A stretch of DNA of 64,000 nucleotides from an uncultured Sutterella sp. (GTDB lineage: Bacteria; Pseudomonadota; Gammaproteobacteria; Burkholderiales; Burkholderiaceae_F). The stretch is from positions 62,001 through 126,000 of the forward strand of contig CAJJRX010000001.1 of the NCBI GenBank assembly GCA_905194315.1, given 5' to 3'. Below are positions 17,454 through 26,587 of the stretch, one piece after another (position 1 is the first letter of the stretch; each line of letters starts with the position of its first letter). The translations under genes and the position numbers were made by a program. The notes below the pieces were generated by a model. That model was given only the letters and a program-made list of their open reading frames with translations. It did no database searches and was not told the DNA's origin.

Positions 17454-18809
17454 CTAAGGAGAGATCCATGGCGTCGGGTTCATAGGTTTGCCATTATGAC
17501 GTAGCTCAAAGTATAGCCCCGGTTCGGTGTTCCCTCCAGACGAGCCTACAGCACTAATTGTTTCGCCTTGTTTTACGTATTCACCCACGTCTTTGTAGAG
17601 TGTTTCGTTGTTACCGTACACAGAGAGGTAACCCTTGCCGTGATCGATAATGATCAGGTTGCCGTAGCCGCGCAGCCAGTCCGCGAAAACGATACGGCCG
17701 TCAGCACAGGCCTGCACATCGGTTCCTTCGGGGGCTTCAAACTGCACCCCCTGCCATGTGCCTCTGCCGCCCGGGCGTTTTGAGCCATACCGGGCCACGA
17801 GACGGCCGTTGACCGGTTTGAGCAGCCGCCCCTTGAGTCCGGGCAGTGCGCGTGTCGGAGTGTCGGGGGCTTTAGCGGTATGAACCGGCGTCTCTTCAAC
17901 CTCAGTTCTGGAGGCCTGTTTGCGTTTTGCCTCCTCCTGACGAAGCCGTTCAAGACGTTCACGTTCCTTACGCTCTGCAATCTCCCGTTTCCTTTGTTCT
18001 TCGGCCTGCTGTTTGAGTTTTTTCTCAATGCTGCTCACAAGGTTGGAGAGGCGCTGCTGGTCTTTTTCCAGACGGCCGATCTGATTCTGCTGGGACTGAA
18101 TTTCATCGCCGAGTTTTTTCACTGCCACCTGGCGTTCACGCTTTTCTTTTACCAGAATCTGCCGTTGTTCCTCTTCCTGGCGCTTGATTTTGAGCAGCTC
18201 CTCCTGCTGAGAGAGCGTGCTCTGCTTGACCGAGCGGATCTGCTCGCGCTGGTTGCCGAGTGTGAGCAGCGCCTGCTGCTGGGCGCGGGCAAGATAGCTG
18301 AGCATGGCACTGTCACGGTATACCTGATGCGGGTTCTGCCCGTTGATGATGGCCTGCCAGGTCGGTTTCTGCAGTGTGATGAACTGCGTTTTACTGATCA
18401 GCTCGAGGGTGCTTTCCGCCTGTGTCAGATCTTTGCCGACAGAGGATTCATTGCGGCGCAAAGAGAGAATCTCCCGCTCAATACGTCTGCGGTCCTGTTC
18501 GAGTTTGCGCAGTTTCCGGTTCGCTTCTGAGATGGCGGTGTCAGCTTTCTGAATCTCACTGTTAACGGCCTCTTTCTGGGATTCCTTTTCCTGAAGAGCG
18601 CTCTTGAGATCCTGCAGCTTATGTTCGATATCGGCTTTCTCGTTTTCCGCTTTTTCCTTGTCCTTTACCGTGATGGGCGAGGAGGTGCTGCGACGGGCCG
18701 CAGCCGGAGCGCTCACCCCGATGGCAGCGGCGAGCACACAGACAAGCAGCGCCCTGAGAAAGCGTGTGCCTGAGGCGTGCAGACTCGTATTGGAAGGAAA
18801 AATTGTCAT
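17454..18809 (-). CDS. envC: Murein hydrolase activator EnvC
   Basis: EnvC links FtsEX in the inner membrane to the division amidases. The 451-residue protein has a signal peptide (to about residue 38). A long coiled coil follows (about residues 50-290, rich in Lys, Glu, Gln). A C-terminal LytM domain (about residues 330-450) reads GRIVFADWLRGYGNLIIIDHGKGYLSVYG. The M23 zinc ligands are missing: the HxxxD position reads WQGVQF and the HxH position reads YGNN. So it should be a non-enzymatic activator, as in E. coli. The partner genes ftsE and ftsX are in the same window at 22.5-24.1 kb. Confidence 0.9.
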   Translation of the reverse strand: MTIFPSNTSLHASGTRFLRALLVCVLAAAIGVSAPAAARRSTSSPITVKDKEKAENEKADIEHKLQDLKSALQEKESQKEAVNSEIQKADTAISEANRKLRKLEQDRRRIEREILSLRRNESSVGKDLTQAESTLELISKTQFITLQKPTWQAIINGQNPHQVYRDSAMLSYLARAQQQALLTLGNQREQIRSVKQSTLSQQEELLKIKRQEEEQRQILVKEKRERQVAVKKLGDEIQSQQNQIGRLEKDQQRLSNLVSSIEKKLKQQAEEQRKREIAERKERERLERLRQEEAKRKQASRTEVEETPVHTAKAPDTPTRALPGLKGRLLKPVNGRLVARYGSKRPGGRGTWQGVQFEAPEGTDVQACADGRIVFADWLRGYGNLIIIDHGKGYLSVYGNNETLYKDVGEYVKQGETISAVGSSGGNTEPGLYFELRHNGKPMNPTPWISP

Positions 18810-18987
18810 GAAAGCCAGATGAAACAGAAATTGGGCATGTCCCGAAATTTTACTCGCACACCTTGTTTTCGGGAGCTTTTTCGGCAGGAGAAAAGTTCCG
18901 AAAATCGTAATCGTGTGGTGAATTCCTAGCTAATCTCGTCTACAATCGTATGACCGTAGCGCTACTGCGGTGAAACTGACTCCGGAA

Positions 18988-19003
18988 GGGGACAGCAGTC
19001 CCC
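18988..19003 (+). other. Leader hairpin upstream of yibN
   Basis: A 6-bp stem GGGGAC-AGCA-GTCCCC lies in the 5' leader of yibN, about 45 bp before its ATG. The intergenic region 18810-19046 divides envC (leftward) from yibN (rightward) and also holds TACAAT at 18941-18946, a possible -10 box. Confidence 0.35.
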
Positions 19004-19046
19004 GGCAGTGAGCACCATTTTTTCTTCTAACACAAAGAACATCCAC

Positions 19047-19451
19047 ATGTCACAGTTTCTGCTCGATAACATTCTTCTCATTGGCGTGATCATTGTTTCT
19101 GCCGGCTATCTTTTCTATTCCAGCTTCAGCAAGCTCCGCTCCGGTCCTTCGCTCAGCACCGGTGACGCCACGCAGCTGATCAACCGCAAGGATGCCCAGA
19201 TTGTTGATCTGCGTGATGCTGATGAATTCAAGAAGGGGCATCTGCCCAACGCCCGCAATCTGTCGGCCAAAGAAATTCAGAATCTCTACGACAAGCTCAG
19301 CAAATCGCTCCCTGTTCTGCTCGTGGATCAGAAAGAAGGTATTGCTCCCTCTGTCGCACGACTGCTCCGTGGTGTGGGCTTTTCTGAGGTTTATGTGCTT
19401 GAGGGCGGGATTGAAGCCTGGAAAAAGGCCGAGCTCCCCTTGAAAAAATAA
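19047..19451 (+). CDS. yibN: Membrane-anchored rhodanese-like protein (YibN type), catalytic Cys absent
   Basis: The 134-residue protein starts with one transmembrane helix (MSQFLLDNILLIGVIIVSAGY) followed by a cytosolic rhodanese fold (QIVDLRDADEFKKGHLPNA ... VYVLEGGIEAWK). The loop that should carry the active-site Cys reads LLVDQKEGIAPS, so sulfurtransferase activity is unlikely; E. coli YibN is also atypical there. I prefer the ATG at 19047 to an in-frame GTG at 19008, because the helix then starts at residue 1. secB follows 138 bp downstream. In many proteobacteria grxC sits between the two; here it is missing. Confidence 0.85.
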   Translation: MSQFLLDNILLIGVIIVSAGYLFYSSFSKLRSGPSLSTGDATQLINRKDAQIVDLRDADEFKKGHLPNARNLSAKEIQNLYDKLSKSLPVLLVDQKEGIAPSVARLLRGVGFSEVYVLEGGIEAWKKAELPLKK

Positions 19452-19589
19452 GTGACAGCCCCCATATAACTAAGGACAGGACTCTTTCTCTGGAAGGAGT
19501 AAACTTAATCGGATGCGTGCCCAAGGCAGACGCAGCCGGGAAACACTGAGGGTATTTCCCTCCGTTAGACAAAGATCAAAGGAATCAAG

Positions 19590-20105
19590 ATGGCAGAAAA
19601 CGAAAACGCCCAGACCCCCGAAACCGAACAGCAGGAACCCCAGACCGTTTTCCAGCTTCAGCGTTGCTACCTGAAGGATGCATCCCTCGAGATGCCCAAT
19701 GCTCCGGAAATTCTGCTCCAGCCGCAGAACCAGGAACCGCAGGTTGACATCCAGTTTGAAGTGGCTCAGCGAGCCATTGCCGACTCGCTCTGGGACGTGA
19801 CGGTGCGCGGCACGATCACTGTGAAGGTCGCCGATCGTGTGGTGGTGCTCGTTGAAGGCAAGCAGTCCGGTCTGTTTGTGATTCAGGGTCTGCCTGAAGA
19901 TGCCATGAGCCATGTTCTGAACGTGCTCTGCCCGACGATTGTTTACCCGTATCTGCGCGGCAACCTCGCTGACCTCATGACCCGTGCCAACATTCCGCCG
20001 GTTCATCTGCCGGAAGTCAACTTTGAAATCCTCTATCAGCAGCGCCTCGCTCAGGAAGCTGCCGAAGCTCAGAAAGGCGCTGAAACCCCGAAGGCTTCCG
20101 CCTGA
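19590..20105 (+). CDS. secB: Protein-export chaperone SecB
   Basis: SecB holds precursor proteins unfolded and passes them to SecA. The 171-residue protein shows the family core (FQLQRCYLKDASLEMPNAP, QGLPEDAMSHVLNVLCPTIV, PYLRGNLADLMTRANIPPVH) within an acidic N-terminus (ENENAQTPETEQQE) and an Ala/Glu tail. The ATG at 19590 has AAGGA about 8 nt upstream. The upstream gap (19452-19589) has a GGGAAA/TTTCCC hairpin. A terminator follows the gene. Confidence 0.96.
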   Translation: MAENENAQTPETEQQEPQTVFQLQRCYLKDASLEMPNAPEILLQPQNQEPQVDIQFEVAQRAIADSLWDVTVRGTITVKVADRVVVLVEGKQSGLFVIQGLPEDAMSHVLNVLCPTIVYPYLRGNLADLMTRANIPPVHLPEVNFEILYQQRLAQEAAEAQKGAETPKASA

Positions 20106-20134
20106 AAATTAACACCTTAGCAGTAGGTTTTCAC

Positions 20135-20170
20135 AAGCACCATGTCAGCAACGGCATGGTGCTTTGTTAT
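20135..20170 (+). terminator. Terminator of secB
   Basis: A perfect 10-bp stem AAGCACCATG / CATGGTGCTT (20135-20164) with a 10-nt loop is followed by a short T-rich tract. Confidence 0.7.
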
Positions 20171-20229
20171 GACACCGGGTGTTAGAACGCCTGTCGCAGT
20201 AGCAAGGATCACAAAAAGCAATTTTGTGG

Positions 20230-20257
20230 TAGACAAACATTCAGTCATTGCTACAAT
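20230..20257 (+). promoter_or_regulatory. Sigma-70 promoter of the response regulator gene
   Basis: TAGACA (20230-20235) and TACAAT (20252-20257) are spaced by 16 bp. A 6-bp hairpin TGTAGG/CCTACA lies at about 20261-20281, within the leader. Confidence 0.6.
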
Positions 20258-20324
20258 AGCTGTAGGGAGGCAAGTCCTACAGAAGTAGTACGACGGCTTC
20301 TTTAGTCCTAAAGCGAGATGCATT

Positions 20325-20990
20325 ATGTCACCAATCAGAATTTTACTTATTGACGATCACACGCTATTCCGTAGCGGTATCAAGGCCTTATTGCAGCGAC
20401 AGCCCGATTTTGAAGTGGTTGGTGAAGCCAACGACGGTCTCGAGGGCGTCAAACTGGTTGAACAGGTCGCCGCCGATGTTGTGCTGCTCGATATTGACAT
20501 GCCCAGCATGAATGGTGTTGAGGCCCTGGCTCAGATCCGTGAAAGTCATCCCGATCTCTCCGTACTCATGCTGACAGTGAGCGAGGACTGCGACACGCTT
20601 GGCGAATGCCTGCGCCTTGGTGCCAAAGGGTATCTGCTCAAAAACATCGATCAGGATTTCCTGCTCCGCTCGATCCGCTCCGTGTATGCCGGCAGCAGCG
20701 TGATGTCTCCGCAGATGATGACGAAGTTTGTCAACCGTCTCTCCGACAGCGGTGATCAGAACAGCGCCAAGGGCAGTGCCGGCAATCCGGATGTGCTGAC
20801 CCGCCGCGAACGTCAGACGCTCGCCTGGCTTGCCCGCGGGGTATCCAACAAGGAGATCGCCCGCGCACTCAATCTCGCTGAAAGTACGGTGAAAGTTCAC
20901 GTGCAGAGCATCCTGCGCAAACTGGGACTGACAAGCCGTGTTCAGGCAGCGATTTTCGCCATTGAACACAAGATCGACAAAGAGCTCTGA
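20325..20990 (+). CDS. NarL/FixJ-family response regulator, orphan
   Basis: The 221-residue protein has an N-terminal receiver domain with the acidic pair (LLIDDH), phosphoacceptor Asp56 (VLLDIDMP), a conserved Thr/Ser position (LMLTVSED) and Lys (GYLLKNID). The C-terminal LuxR-type helix-turn-helix reads LTRRERQTLAWLARGVSNKEIA. No histidine kinase is adjacent: secB ends upstream and trmL converges downstream. The cognate kinase and targets are unknown. The gene has its own promoter and terminator, so it is an independent unit. Confidence 0.9.
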   Translation: MSPIRILLIDDHTLFRSGIKALLQRQPDFEVVGEANDGLEGVKLVEQVAADVVLLDIDMPSMNGVEALAQIRESHPDLSVLMLTVSEDCDTLGECLRLGAKGYLLKNIDQDFLLRSIRSVYAGSSVMSPQMMTKFVNRLSDSGDQNSAKGSAGNPDVLTRRERQTLAWLARGVSNKEIARALNLAESTVKVHVQSILRKLGLTSRVQAAIFAIEHKIDKEL

Positions 20991-21019
20991 GAGCAATCAG
21001 TGACTCGCTGCTGAAACAG

Positions 21020-21058
21020 GGAGACTCTGCCCGGATCCGGAACAGAGTCTCTTTTTTT
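21020..21058 (+). terminator. Terminator of the response regulator gene
   Basis: The 9-bp stem GAGACTCTG / CAGAGTCTC is followed by a run of T that reaches the trmL stop codon. Confidence 0.9.
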
Positions 21059-21527
21059 ATACGCCGCCTGCGTAGCCGTTCTGGCGCCAGGCTTCAAAAA
21101 CCGTTACTGCCACCGAGTTGCTCAGGTTCAGACTGCGGTTGTTGGGAAGCATCGGAAGCCGGATTCTCTGATCAGAGGGAAACAGTGCTCTGATATCCTC
21201 GGGCAGGCCTGACCCCTCAGAGCCGAACACAAGCCAGTCTCCGGGCAGGAAACGGAAGGTGGAAAACACCGAGGCGCCCTTCGTTGTCATGGCAAAAAGC
21301 CGTGTCCTGTCGGGGTTCTCACTGTGCAGAAAATCTTCAAAGGAGTCATGCACTTTCACTGTCGCGTACTCGTGGTAGTCAAGGCCTGCACGCTTCATAT
21401 GCTTGTCTTCAAGAGAAAAGCCAAGCGGCCTGATAAGGTGCAGGGCGCAGCCGGTGTTGGCGCAAAGACGGATGATGTTGCCTGTGTTGGGCGGAATTTC
21501 CGGATGAACAAGAACAATATTGAACAT
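21057..21527 (-). CDS. trmL: tRNA (cytidine/uridine-34-2'-O)-methyltransferase TrmL
   Basis: TrmL methylates the wobble ribose of tRNA-Leu isoacceptors. The 156-residue protein is a minimal SPOUT methyltransferase and begins [20 protein letters not shown], the family signature. Knot motifs are [11 protein letters not shown] and [20 protein letters not shown]. Its length equals that of E. coli TrmL (157 residues). It lies about 50 bp downstream of rpoH on the same strand and may share its transcript. Confidence 0.94.
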   Translation of the reverse strand: MFNIVLVHPEIPPNTGNIIRLCANTGCALHLIRPLGFSLEDKHMKRAGLDYHEYATVKVHDSFEDFLHSENPDRTRLFAMTTKGASVFSTFRFLPGDWLVFGSEGSGLPEDIRALFPSDQRIRLPMLPNNRSLNLSNSVAVTVFEAWRQNGYAGGV

Positions 21528-21577
21528 AACACCTGATAAGGCTCCGGTGCACCGCCTGCGGCGGAAGCACAGCCTCT

Positions 21578-22531
21578 TTACTCGTAGATATCCTCTGCCT
21601 CGCTGGCAAGCAGATCATGCAGTTTCTGAATAGCCGTCTTTTCAATCTGGCGAACCCGCTCGGCGGATACGCCGAGCTCAGCGGCCAGCTCCTGAAGAGT
21701 GACGGCTTTATTTTCTCCGTCCGCATTCACATGCAGATAGCGGGCCTGAATGACGCGCCGGCTGCGCTCGTCGAGCTGCTGGAGCGCTTTTGACAGTCCC
21801 TCGGTTTCGAGCTTTTCCTGCTCCTGATTTTCAAGCACGCGAGCCGGTTCATCCTCCTCGGTGCTCAGCCAGTCGAGCGGCGTAAAGTTATTATCCTCGT
21901 CGTCACTGCTGTCTTTGCCCGGTGCGTCCAGACTGGTCTGCTGGCCGAACATGCGCTCTTCCATCTCCAGCACCTCTTTGGGTTTGACATCGAGTGTGAG
22001 TGCGATTTTTTCCGCCTGCTGATAAGTGAGGGCTTTCTGGTAGTCCTCCTTCATCTGGCGCAGATTGAAAAAGAGCTTTCGCTGGTTCTTGGTGGTGGCC
22101 AGCTTGACGATTCTCCAGTTACGGATGATGTACTCCTGAATCTCCGAACGGATCCAGTGTACGGCAAAGGTCATCAGACGCGCGCCATGATCAGGATCAT
22201 AGTGGCGGATGGCCTTCATCAGACCGATATTGCCTTCCTGAATCAGGTCGGCGTAGGGAAGACCGTAGCCGAGAAAACCGCGGGCGATGGAGATAACAAG
22301 CCGCAGATGGCTGAGAATGAGCTGATGTGCCGCCTGCAGATCTCCGTGATCACGCAGACTTATGGCAAGTTCACGCTCCTGCTCTGGCGTGAGCACCGGC
22401 GCGTTCTCTGCAGCGTGCAGAAAAGCCTGAATGTCGCCAAGCGGTCCGATAACAGTCGGTACGGGAGGCGCCTTGTAAGGGGCGAGTGCCGTTGATGTCG
22501 GCTTCTGTTTCTTGTCGTCAGTCTCGTCCAT
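21578..22531 (-). CDS. rpoH: RNA polymerase sigma-32 (heat shock)
   Basis: The 317-residue protein has sigma-70 regions 1.2-2.4 ([38 protein letters not shown]), the RpoH box [10 protein letters not shown], and a region 4.2 helix-turn-helix ([19 protein letters not shown]). An acidic stretch ([20 protein letters not shown]) lies between regions 2 and 4. It directs transcription of chaperones and proteases after heat or envelope stress. The start lies 7 bp after ftsX, the conserved ftsY-ftsE-ftsX-rpoH order. Confidence 0.95.
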   Translation of the reverse strand: MDETDDKKQKPTSTALAPYKAPPVPTVIGPLGDIQAFLHAAENAPVLTPEQERELAISLRDHGDLQAAHQLILSHLRLVISIARGFLGYGLPYADLIQEGNIGLMKAIRHYDPDHGARLMTFAVHWIRSEIQEYIIRNWRIVKLATTKNQRKLFFNLRQMKEDYQKALTYQQAEKIALTLDVKPKEVLEMEERMFGQQTSLDAPGKDSSDDEDNNFTPLDWLSTEEDEPARVLENQEQEKLETEGLSKALQQLDERSRRVIQARYLHVNADGENKAVTLQELAAELGVSAERVRQIEKTAIQKLHDLLASEAEDIYE

Positions 22532-22538
22532 AATTGCC

Positions 22539-23444
22539 TCACATCAGACAGTGAATACGCTGGATGCGTTTCCAGATGCGCAGCGCGGAGAATGACGCGG
22601 TCATAGCGCCAAGGACGGCAAAAATCAGTACAAATCCGGCACACCATGTCCAGTCCGGAAAGTGCAGGGTGAGAGCTGACTGGTAGATATTGGCCACGGC
22701 AAGCAGTGACGGACGCAGCACCGTGAGCCCGGCAAAGGAGATGCCAAGCGCCAGTGCGCCGGAAACCCCCATCAGCAGAGCACCGCGCAGAGCCCAGGGA
22801 CGGATCGCAAACCAGGGGGAGGCGCCAAAAAAGTACAGTGTCGTCATCACCGGCTCAATCGCATGAGTGCTCAGCCGCACCACAATCAGCAGCACCACAA
22901 TCACGAGCAGGGAGCCAGCGGCAGCCAGACAGCTGACAGTGAGCAGTGTTGCTTTCTTGATGAGCTCGAACTTTTTCAGCCATTCATTGTCAAAGGCTGT
23001 CATATCGATGGACTTGTTTTTATCGAGACCGGCGAGAAAACTGTCGATGTCAGCACTGCTGACATCGCGGCGCATATGCAGTACAAGAATGTCGGGCAGC
23101 GGATTATCCACCTTAAGCAGATCCTTGATGCCCAGGCGCTCATAAAGCGATGAGAGTGCCTCATCTCTGGGAATCTGCGTCACGGTGTCGACTTCCGGGA
23201 ACTGTTCGAGCTGTTCCGCCACTGCTTCAGGTTTGGCCTGTTTTTCCAGGAAAACCGTAATTTCCGCATTTGTCGGCAGGGTACGCACAGGCGCAGCCAG
23301 ATCGTAAAGCAGGTTGCCGACGAACAGCGGAATGGACAGTGCAAGAGCGGTCAGACACGTTGAAAGTGTTGCCAGTGCCCAGTCTTTTTTGAGACTGCGG
23401 GCAACCTCTTTGAGTGCCCAGAGCCGTGAAGAGAAAAAACTCAT
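22539..23444 (-). CDS. ftsX: Cell division protein FtsX
   Basis: FtsX is the membrane subunit of the FtsEX complex, which signals to EnvC. The 301-residue protein has a first transmembrane helix at about residues 25-45 (LSTCLTALALSIPLFVGNLL). A periplasmic domain of about 120 residues (TNAEITVFLEKQAKPEAVAE ...) follows, then three more helices in the C-terminal half, giving the expected 4-helix topology. It overlaps ftsE by 4 bp, so translation is coupled. Confidence 0.93.
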   Translation of the reverse strand: MSFFSSRLWALKEVARSLKKDWALATLSTCLTALALSIPLFVGNLLYDLAAPVRTLPTNAEITVFLEKQAKPEAVAEQLEQFPEVDTVTQIPRDEALSSLYERLGIKDLLKVDNPLPDILVLHMRRDVSSADIDSFLAGLDKNKSIDMTAFDNEWLKKFELIKKATLLTVSCLAAAGSLLVIVVLLIVVRLSTHAIEPVMTTLYFFGASPWFAIRPWALRGALLMGVSGALALGISFAGLTVLRPSLLAVANIYQSALTLHFPDWTWCAGFVLIFAVLGAMTASFSALRIWKRIQRIHCLM

Positions 23445-24121
23445 GCCTGACTCTCCCTGGCGACATAGCCGTCAAGACTTACCGCCCGCAGACCCGGAAC
23501 GGTAAAAGGCAGCTGACGGTGACTTGTGATCATGACGGTGACACCGGCCTTGGCAAAGCTCGAGAGCAGTGAGAGCAGAATTTGAGCATTGTTTCTGTCC
23601 AGCGGTGCAAGAGGTTCGTCAGCAATGATCACGACAGGACGGTTGACGATTGCTCTGGCAAGTGCAGCGAGTTGTCGCTCCCCGACAGAGAGCTCTGAGG
23701 GCATCATGTCGGCTCTGTCCAGGAGCCCGCAGCGGGTGAGCGCCTGACGGGCGCGCAGCCTGGCTTCACGGTCCGCTTCATCCGCGACCAGGGCAGGCAG
23801 CATCACATTTTCCAGAACAGTACGGTCGTTGAGCAGCAGATGCTCCTGAGTCATCAGCCCCATGGAGCGACGCAGCCACCGGAGCTGCATTTCAGAAAAC
23901 CGGTCGATCTGATCGCCGGCGAGCAGATACTGGCCCGAAGTGGGGCGGATCAGCCCGGCGAGCAGCCGGCACAGGGTGCTTTTACCCGTTCCGGTGCCTC
24001 CGTAAATAAGCACGAACTCGCCGGCCTTCACACTCAGAGAGAGGTCCTGAAGAATGGACCGCTCCCCGTACTGAAGGCAGATATCGCGGAGTTCAATCAA
24101 TGTGCGTGCCTGTGGAGCCAT
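23441..24121 (-). CDS. ftsE: Cell division ATP-binding protein FtsE
   Basis: FtsE is the ABC ATPase of FtsEX. In 226 residues it shows Walker A GGTGTGKSTL, a signature LSVGERQLAALARAI (S-V-G instead of the usual S-G-G) and Walker B VIIADEPLAPLD. Its ATG overlaps the stop of ppx by 1 bp (TAATG) and its end overlaps ftsX by 4 bp, so all three are likely translated in a chain. Confidence 0.93.
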   Translation of the reverse strand: MAPQARTLIELRDICLQYGERSILQDLSLSVKAGEFVLIYGGTGTGKSTLCRLLAGLIRPTSGQYLLAGDQIDRFSEMQLRWLRRSMGLMTQEHLLLNDRTVLENVMLPALVADEADREARLRARQALTRCGLLDRADMMPSELSVGERQLAALARAIVNRPVVIIADEPLAPLDRNNAQILLSLLSSFAKAGVTVMITSHRQLPFTVPGLRAVSLDGYVARESQA

Positions 24122-25593
24122 TATTTTCTGTCGATCCTGAGGTGGACGTTAACTTTTGTCCAGTATTCTACTTCTTCATCAAGCAGATAGTCTGTTAAGG
24201 GGTGGTCTTCAAGCCAGTGTTTATCGACCCTGAGCGTGAGGCCCGGCAGCGTGCCTTTGGCACTGATGGCCGGAAGTTTCACGTCAGCGCGGGCATGCGC
24301 GAAAATCACCGCCAGACGCAGTGCAAGAAGGCGTGTGAGAAAACGGGTGTCGTTCAGGCGGCCTTCCAGTTTGCCGAGACCGCCGCGATGTCCGAGCACA
24401 TAAGCCGAGAGCAGAAGCTGCTCCTCGGTGGAGAAGCCGGGCAGGTCTGCATGCCGCACAATGTATTCACTGTGACGGTGATATTTGCTCGTTGAAATCA
24501 TTGTGCCCACCTCATGGAGTTTGGCGGCCCAGAGGAGGCGTTTTTTGTTCTCCTCGCTGATATCGGGTTCAAGTACGCTGATCAGTTCTCCGGTAAGACG
24601 GCTCACCAGAGCAGCCTGCTCCGTGGAGACACGGGTCGAGGCAAGCAGTGCATCCACACTGGCACAGCGGGTATCGCGGTTTTCCACGCGGCCGAGCACA
24701 TCGTAGAGCAGGCCGACGCGAAGAGCGCCGGGGGCAACCTTCATCGATTTGATTTTCAGTGACGAGAAGACGGCGATCAGTACGGCGATCCCGCCGGCGA
24801 TGACTTCTTTGCGATCGGGCTTGAGTCCGGGGAAACACACATCGGAGGTGTTTTTAAATTTCAGCAGCTGCCGCCTGATATTCTGCAGATGATCCCAGGT
24901 CACCTCGGTGGTGCCCCAGAGCTCACGGCAGAGGTCCGCAACGGCGCCGAAAGTGCCGGCAGAGCCGTAGGCCTCGTCATACTCTCCGGGACCGAAGGCG
25001 GTAATTGCCTCTTCAAATTCCGCAGCACAGGCGACGATGGCTTTCTGCAGGCGCTCTTCGCTGATAACACCGTCCTTGAAAAAGCGCAGCGACGTGTTGA
25101 CACAGCCGACGTGGAAACTTTCAAAGCGGTTTGCCTGAAGCCCCTGACCGATCACAAACTCTGTACTCGCCCCGCCGATATCCACAACGAGACGGCGTCC
25201 GGTGGAGGCTGGCAGAGAGTTCACGCAGCCCTTGAAAACGAGACGTGCCTCCTCGTGACCTGAAAGGATGTCGATCGGATAACCGAGCGCGGCTTCCGCG
25301 CGGGCAAGAAAATCGGCGGAGTTGGTGGCCTCACGAAATGCCTGTGTGCCGACGGCGCGGACTCTGGAGGGCGGCAGTCCGCCTATGCGCTCATTAAAGC
25401 GCGCAAGGCAGGCGACAGCACGCTCGATCACCTCTTCGGTGAGAGCGCCGTTTTCGTCAAAGCCAGCCGCAAGCCGAATGGTTTCCTTCCAGTAATTCTG
25501 CGTTGTAATGCGGTTGTCGATAACACGACCGATTTCAACACGGAAACTGTTGCTGCCCAGGTCGACAGCGGCTAAAAGCATTTCTTGTGCCAT
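24121..25593 (-). CDS. ppx: Exopolyphosphatase (Ppx/GppA family)
   Basis: This is a 490-residue Ppx/GppA phosphatase of the actin-like fold. Phosphate loops are LAAVDLGSNSFRVEIG at the N-terminus and VVDIGGASTEFVIGQG near residue 140; catalytic Glu lies in SGHEEARLVFKG. The C-terminal half has the HD-like helical domain (LLWAAKLHEVGTMISTSKYH). The family removes phosphate from polyphosphate and/or pppGpp. AAAGGA lies 6 nt before the ATG at 25593 but directly abuts an ATG at 25599, so the inner start is preferred. It sits between ftsY and ftsE, which are usually adjacent. Confidence 0.9.
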   Translation of the reverse strand: MAQEMLLAAVDLGSNSFRVEIGRVIDNRITTQNYWKETIRLAAGFDENGALTEEVIERAVACLARFNERIGGLPPSRVRAVGTQAFREATNSADFLARAEAALGYPIDILSGHEEARLVFKGCVNSLPASTGRRLVVDIGGASTEFVIGQGLQANRFESFHVGCVNTSLRFFKDGVISEERLQKAIVACAAEFEEAITAFGPGEYDEAYGSAGTFGAVADLCRELWGTTEVTWDHLQNIRRQLLKFKNTSDVCFPGLKPDRKEVIAGGIAVLIAVFSSLKIKSMKVAPGALRVGLLYDVLGRVENRDTRCASVDALLASTRVSTEQAALVSRLTGELISVLEPDISEENKKRLLWAAKLHEVGTMISTSKYHRHSEYIVRHADLPGFSTEEQLLLSAYVLGHRGGLGKLEGRLNDTRFLTRLLALRLAVIFAHARADVKLPAISAKGTLPGLTLRVDKHWLEDHPLTDYLLDEEVEYWTKVNVHLRIDRK

Positions 25594-25630
25594 GTTCATT
25601 CCTTTCAGGGAACAGGATTAACACTCAACT

Positions 25631-26578
25631 TTAGTTGTTTTCTAGCGCTGTATCGGCAGGAAGTCCCACTAAAGTATTCGCAAAATGTAAGGCGTTAAAG
25701 GGCTGCAGATCATCAATGGCTTCACCGACACCGATGAAATAGATGGGCAGCGGGTTGTCCTTGCGCATCTGGCTGATAGCCACCAGCACGCCGCCTTTGG
25801 CCGTTCCGTCAAGCTTGGTGATGATGAGTCCGGTGAGCGGGCAGGAGGCGTCAAAGGCCTTGACCTGCATGAGTGCATTCTGACCGGTGGTGCCGTCAAG
25901 AACCAGCAGAACCTCGTGCGGCGCGCCCTCGAGAGCCTTGCCCTGAGCGCGGTAGACGCGGCGCAGCTCATCCATCAGATTAATCTGCGTGGGAAGGCGG
26001 CCGGCGGTGTCGGCAATAACGATATCGGTCCCGCGCTTTCTGGCGGAATTGATGGTGTCAAAAACAACCGCGGCAGGATCGCCGCCCTGCTGGGCAATGA
26101 CTTCGATGCGGTTGCGCTCGCCCCAGACCGCAAGCTGCTCACGTGCAGCGGCGCGGAACGTGTCTCCGGCGGCAAGCAGAATGGATTTTCCGGCCAGAGA
26201 AAGACGCTTGGCCAGTTTGCCGATGGAGGTGGTTTTGCCGGCGCCGTTCACGCCAACCATCATAATAACGGTGGGTTTGCTGCCCTCAACGTCAAAGGCT
26301 TTTTCAGAAGGCTGCAGAATACGGTAGATTTCATCACGAAGTGCCAGACGCACTTCTTCCTGAGTTTTCAGCCCGTCGAGCTTAATGCGGTCGCGTAAAC
26401 GGTGTAGGATACGGGAAGTTGCTTCCACGCCGACGTCGGCGGTGATGAGAGCCATTTCCAGCTCATCAAGGAAATCCTCGTCAATGACACCGCCGGAGAA
26501 GATCCCGACGATATTGACACGTGTGCGTGAGAGGCCCTGCTTGAGTCTGGAAAACCAGCCCTGAGAAGATTCAGACAT
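25631..26578 (-). CDS. ftsY: Signal recognition particle receptor FtsY
   Basis: FtsY docks SRP-ribosome complexes at the membrane. The 315-residue protein is nearly the bare NG domain: GTPase motifs GVNGAGKTTSIGKLAKRL, TVIADTAGRLPT-like IVIADTAGRLPTQ, and TKLDGTAKGGVL. The long acidic A domain of E. coli FtsY is absent; only about 30 residues (SSQGWFSRLKQGLSRTRVN) precede the N domain, and these could form the amphipathic membrane helix. It is divergent from rsmD, with only 9 bp between the two annotated starts. Confidence 0.95.
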   Translation of the reverse strand: MSESSQGWFSRLKQGLSRTRVNIVGIFSGGVIDEDFLDELEMALITADVGVEATSRILHRLRDRIKLDGLKTQEEVRLALRDEIYRILQPSEKAFDVEGSKPTVIMMVGVNGAGKTTSIGKLAKRLSLAGKSILLAAGDTFRAAAREQLAVWGERNRIEVIAQQGGDPAAVVFDTINSARKRGTDIVIADTAGRLPTQINLMDELRRVYRAQGKALEGAPHEVLLVLDGTTGQNALMQVKAFDASCPLTGLIITKLDGTAKGGVLVAISQMRKDNPLPIYFIGVGEAIDDLQPFNALHFANTLVGLPADTALENN

Positions 26579-26587
26579 AATTTACTA

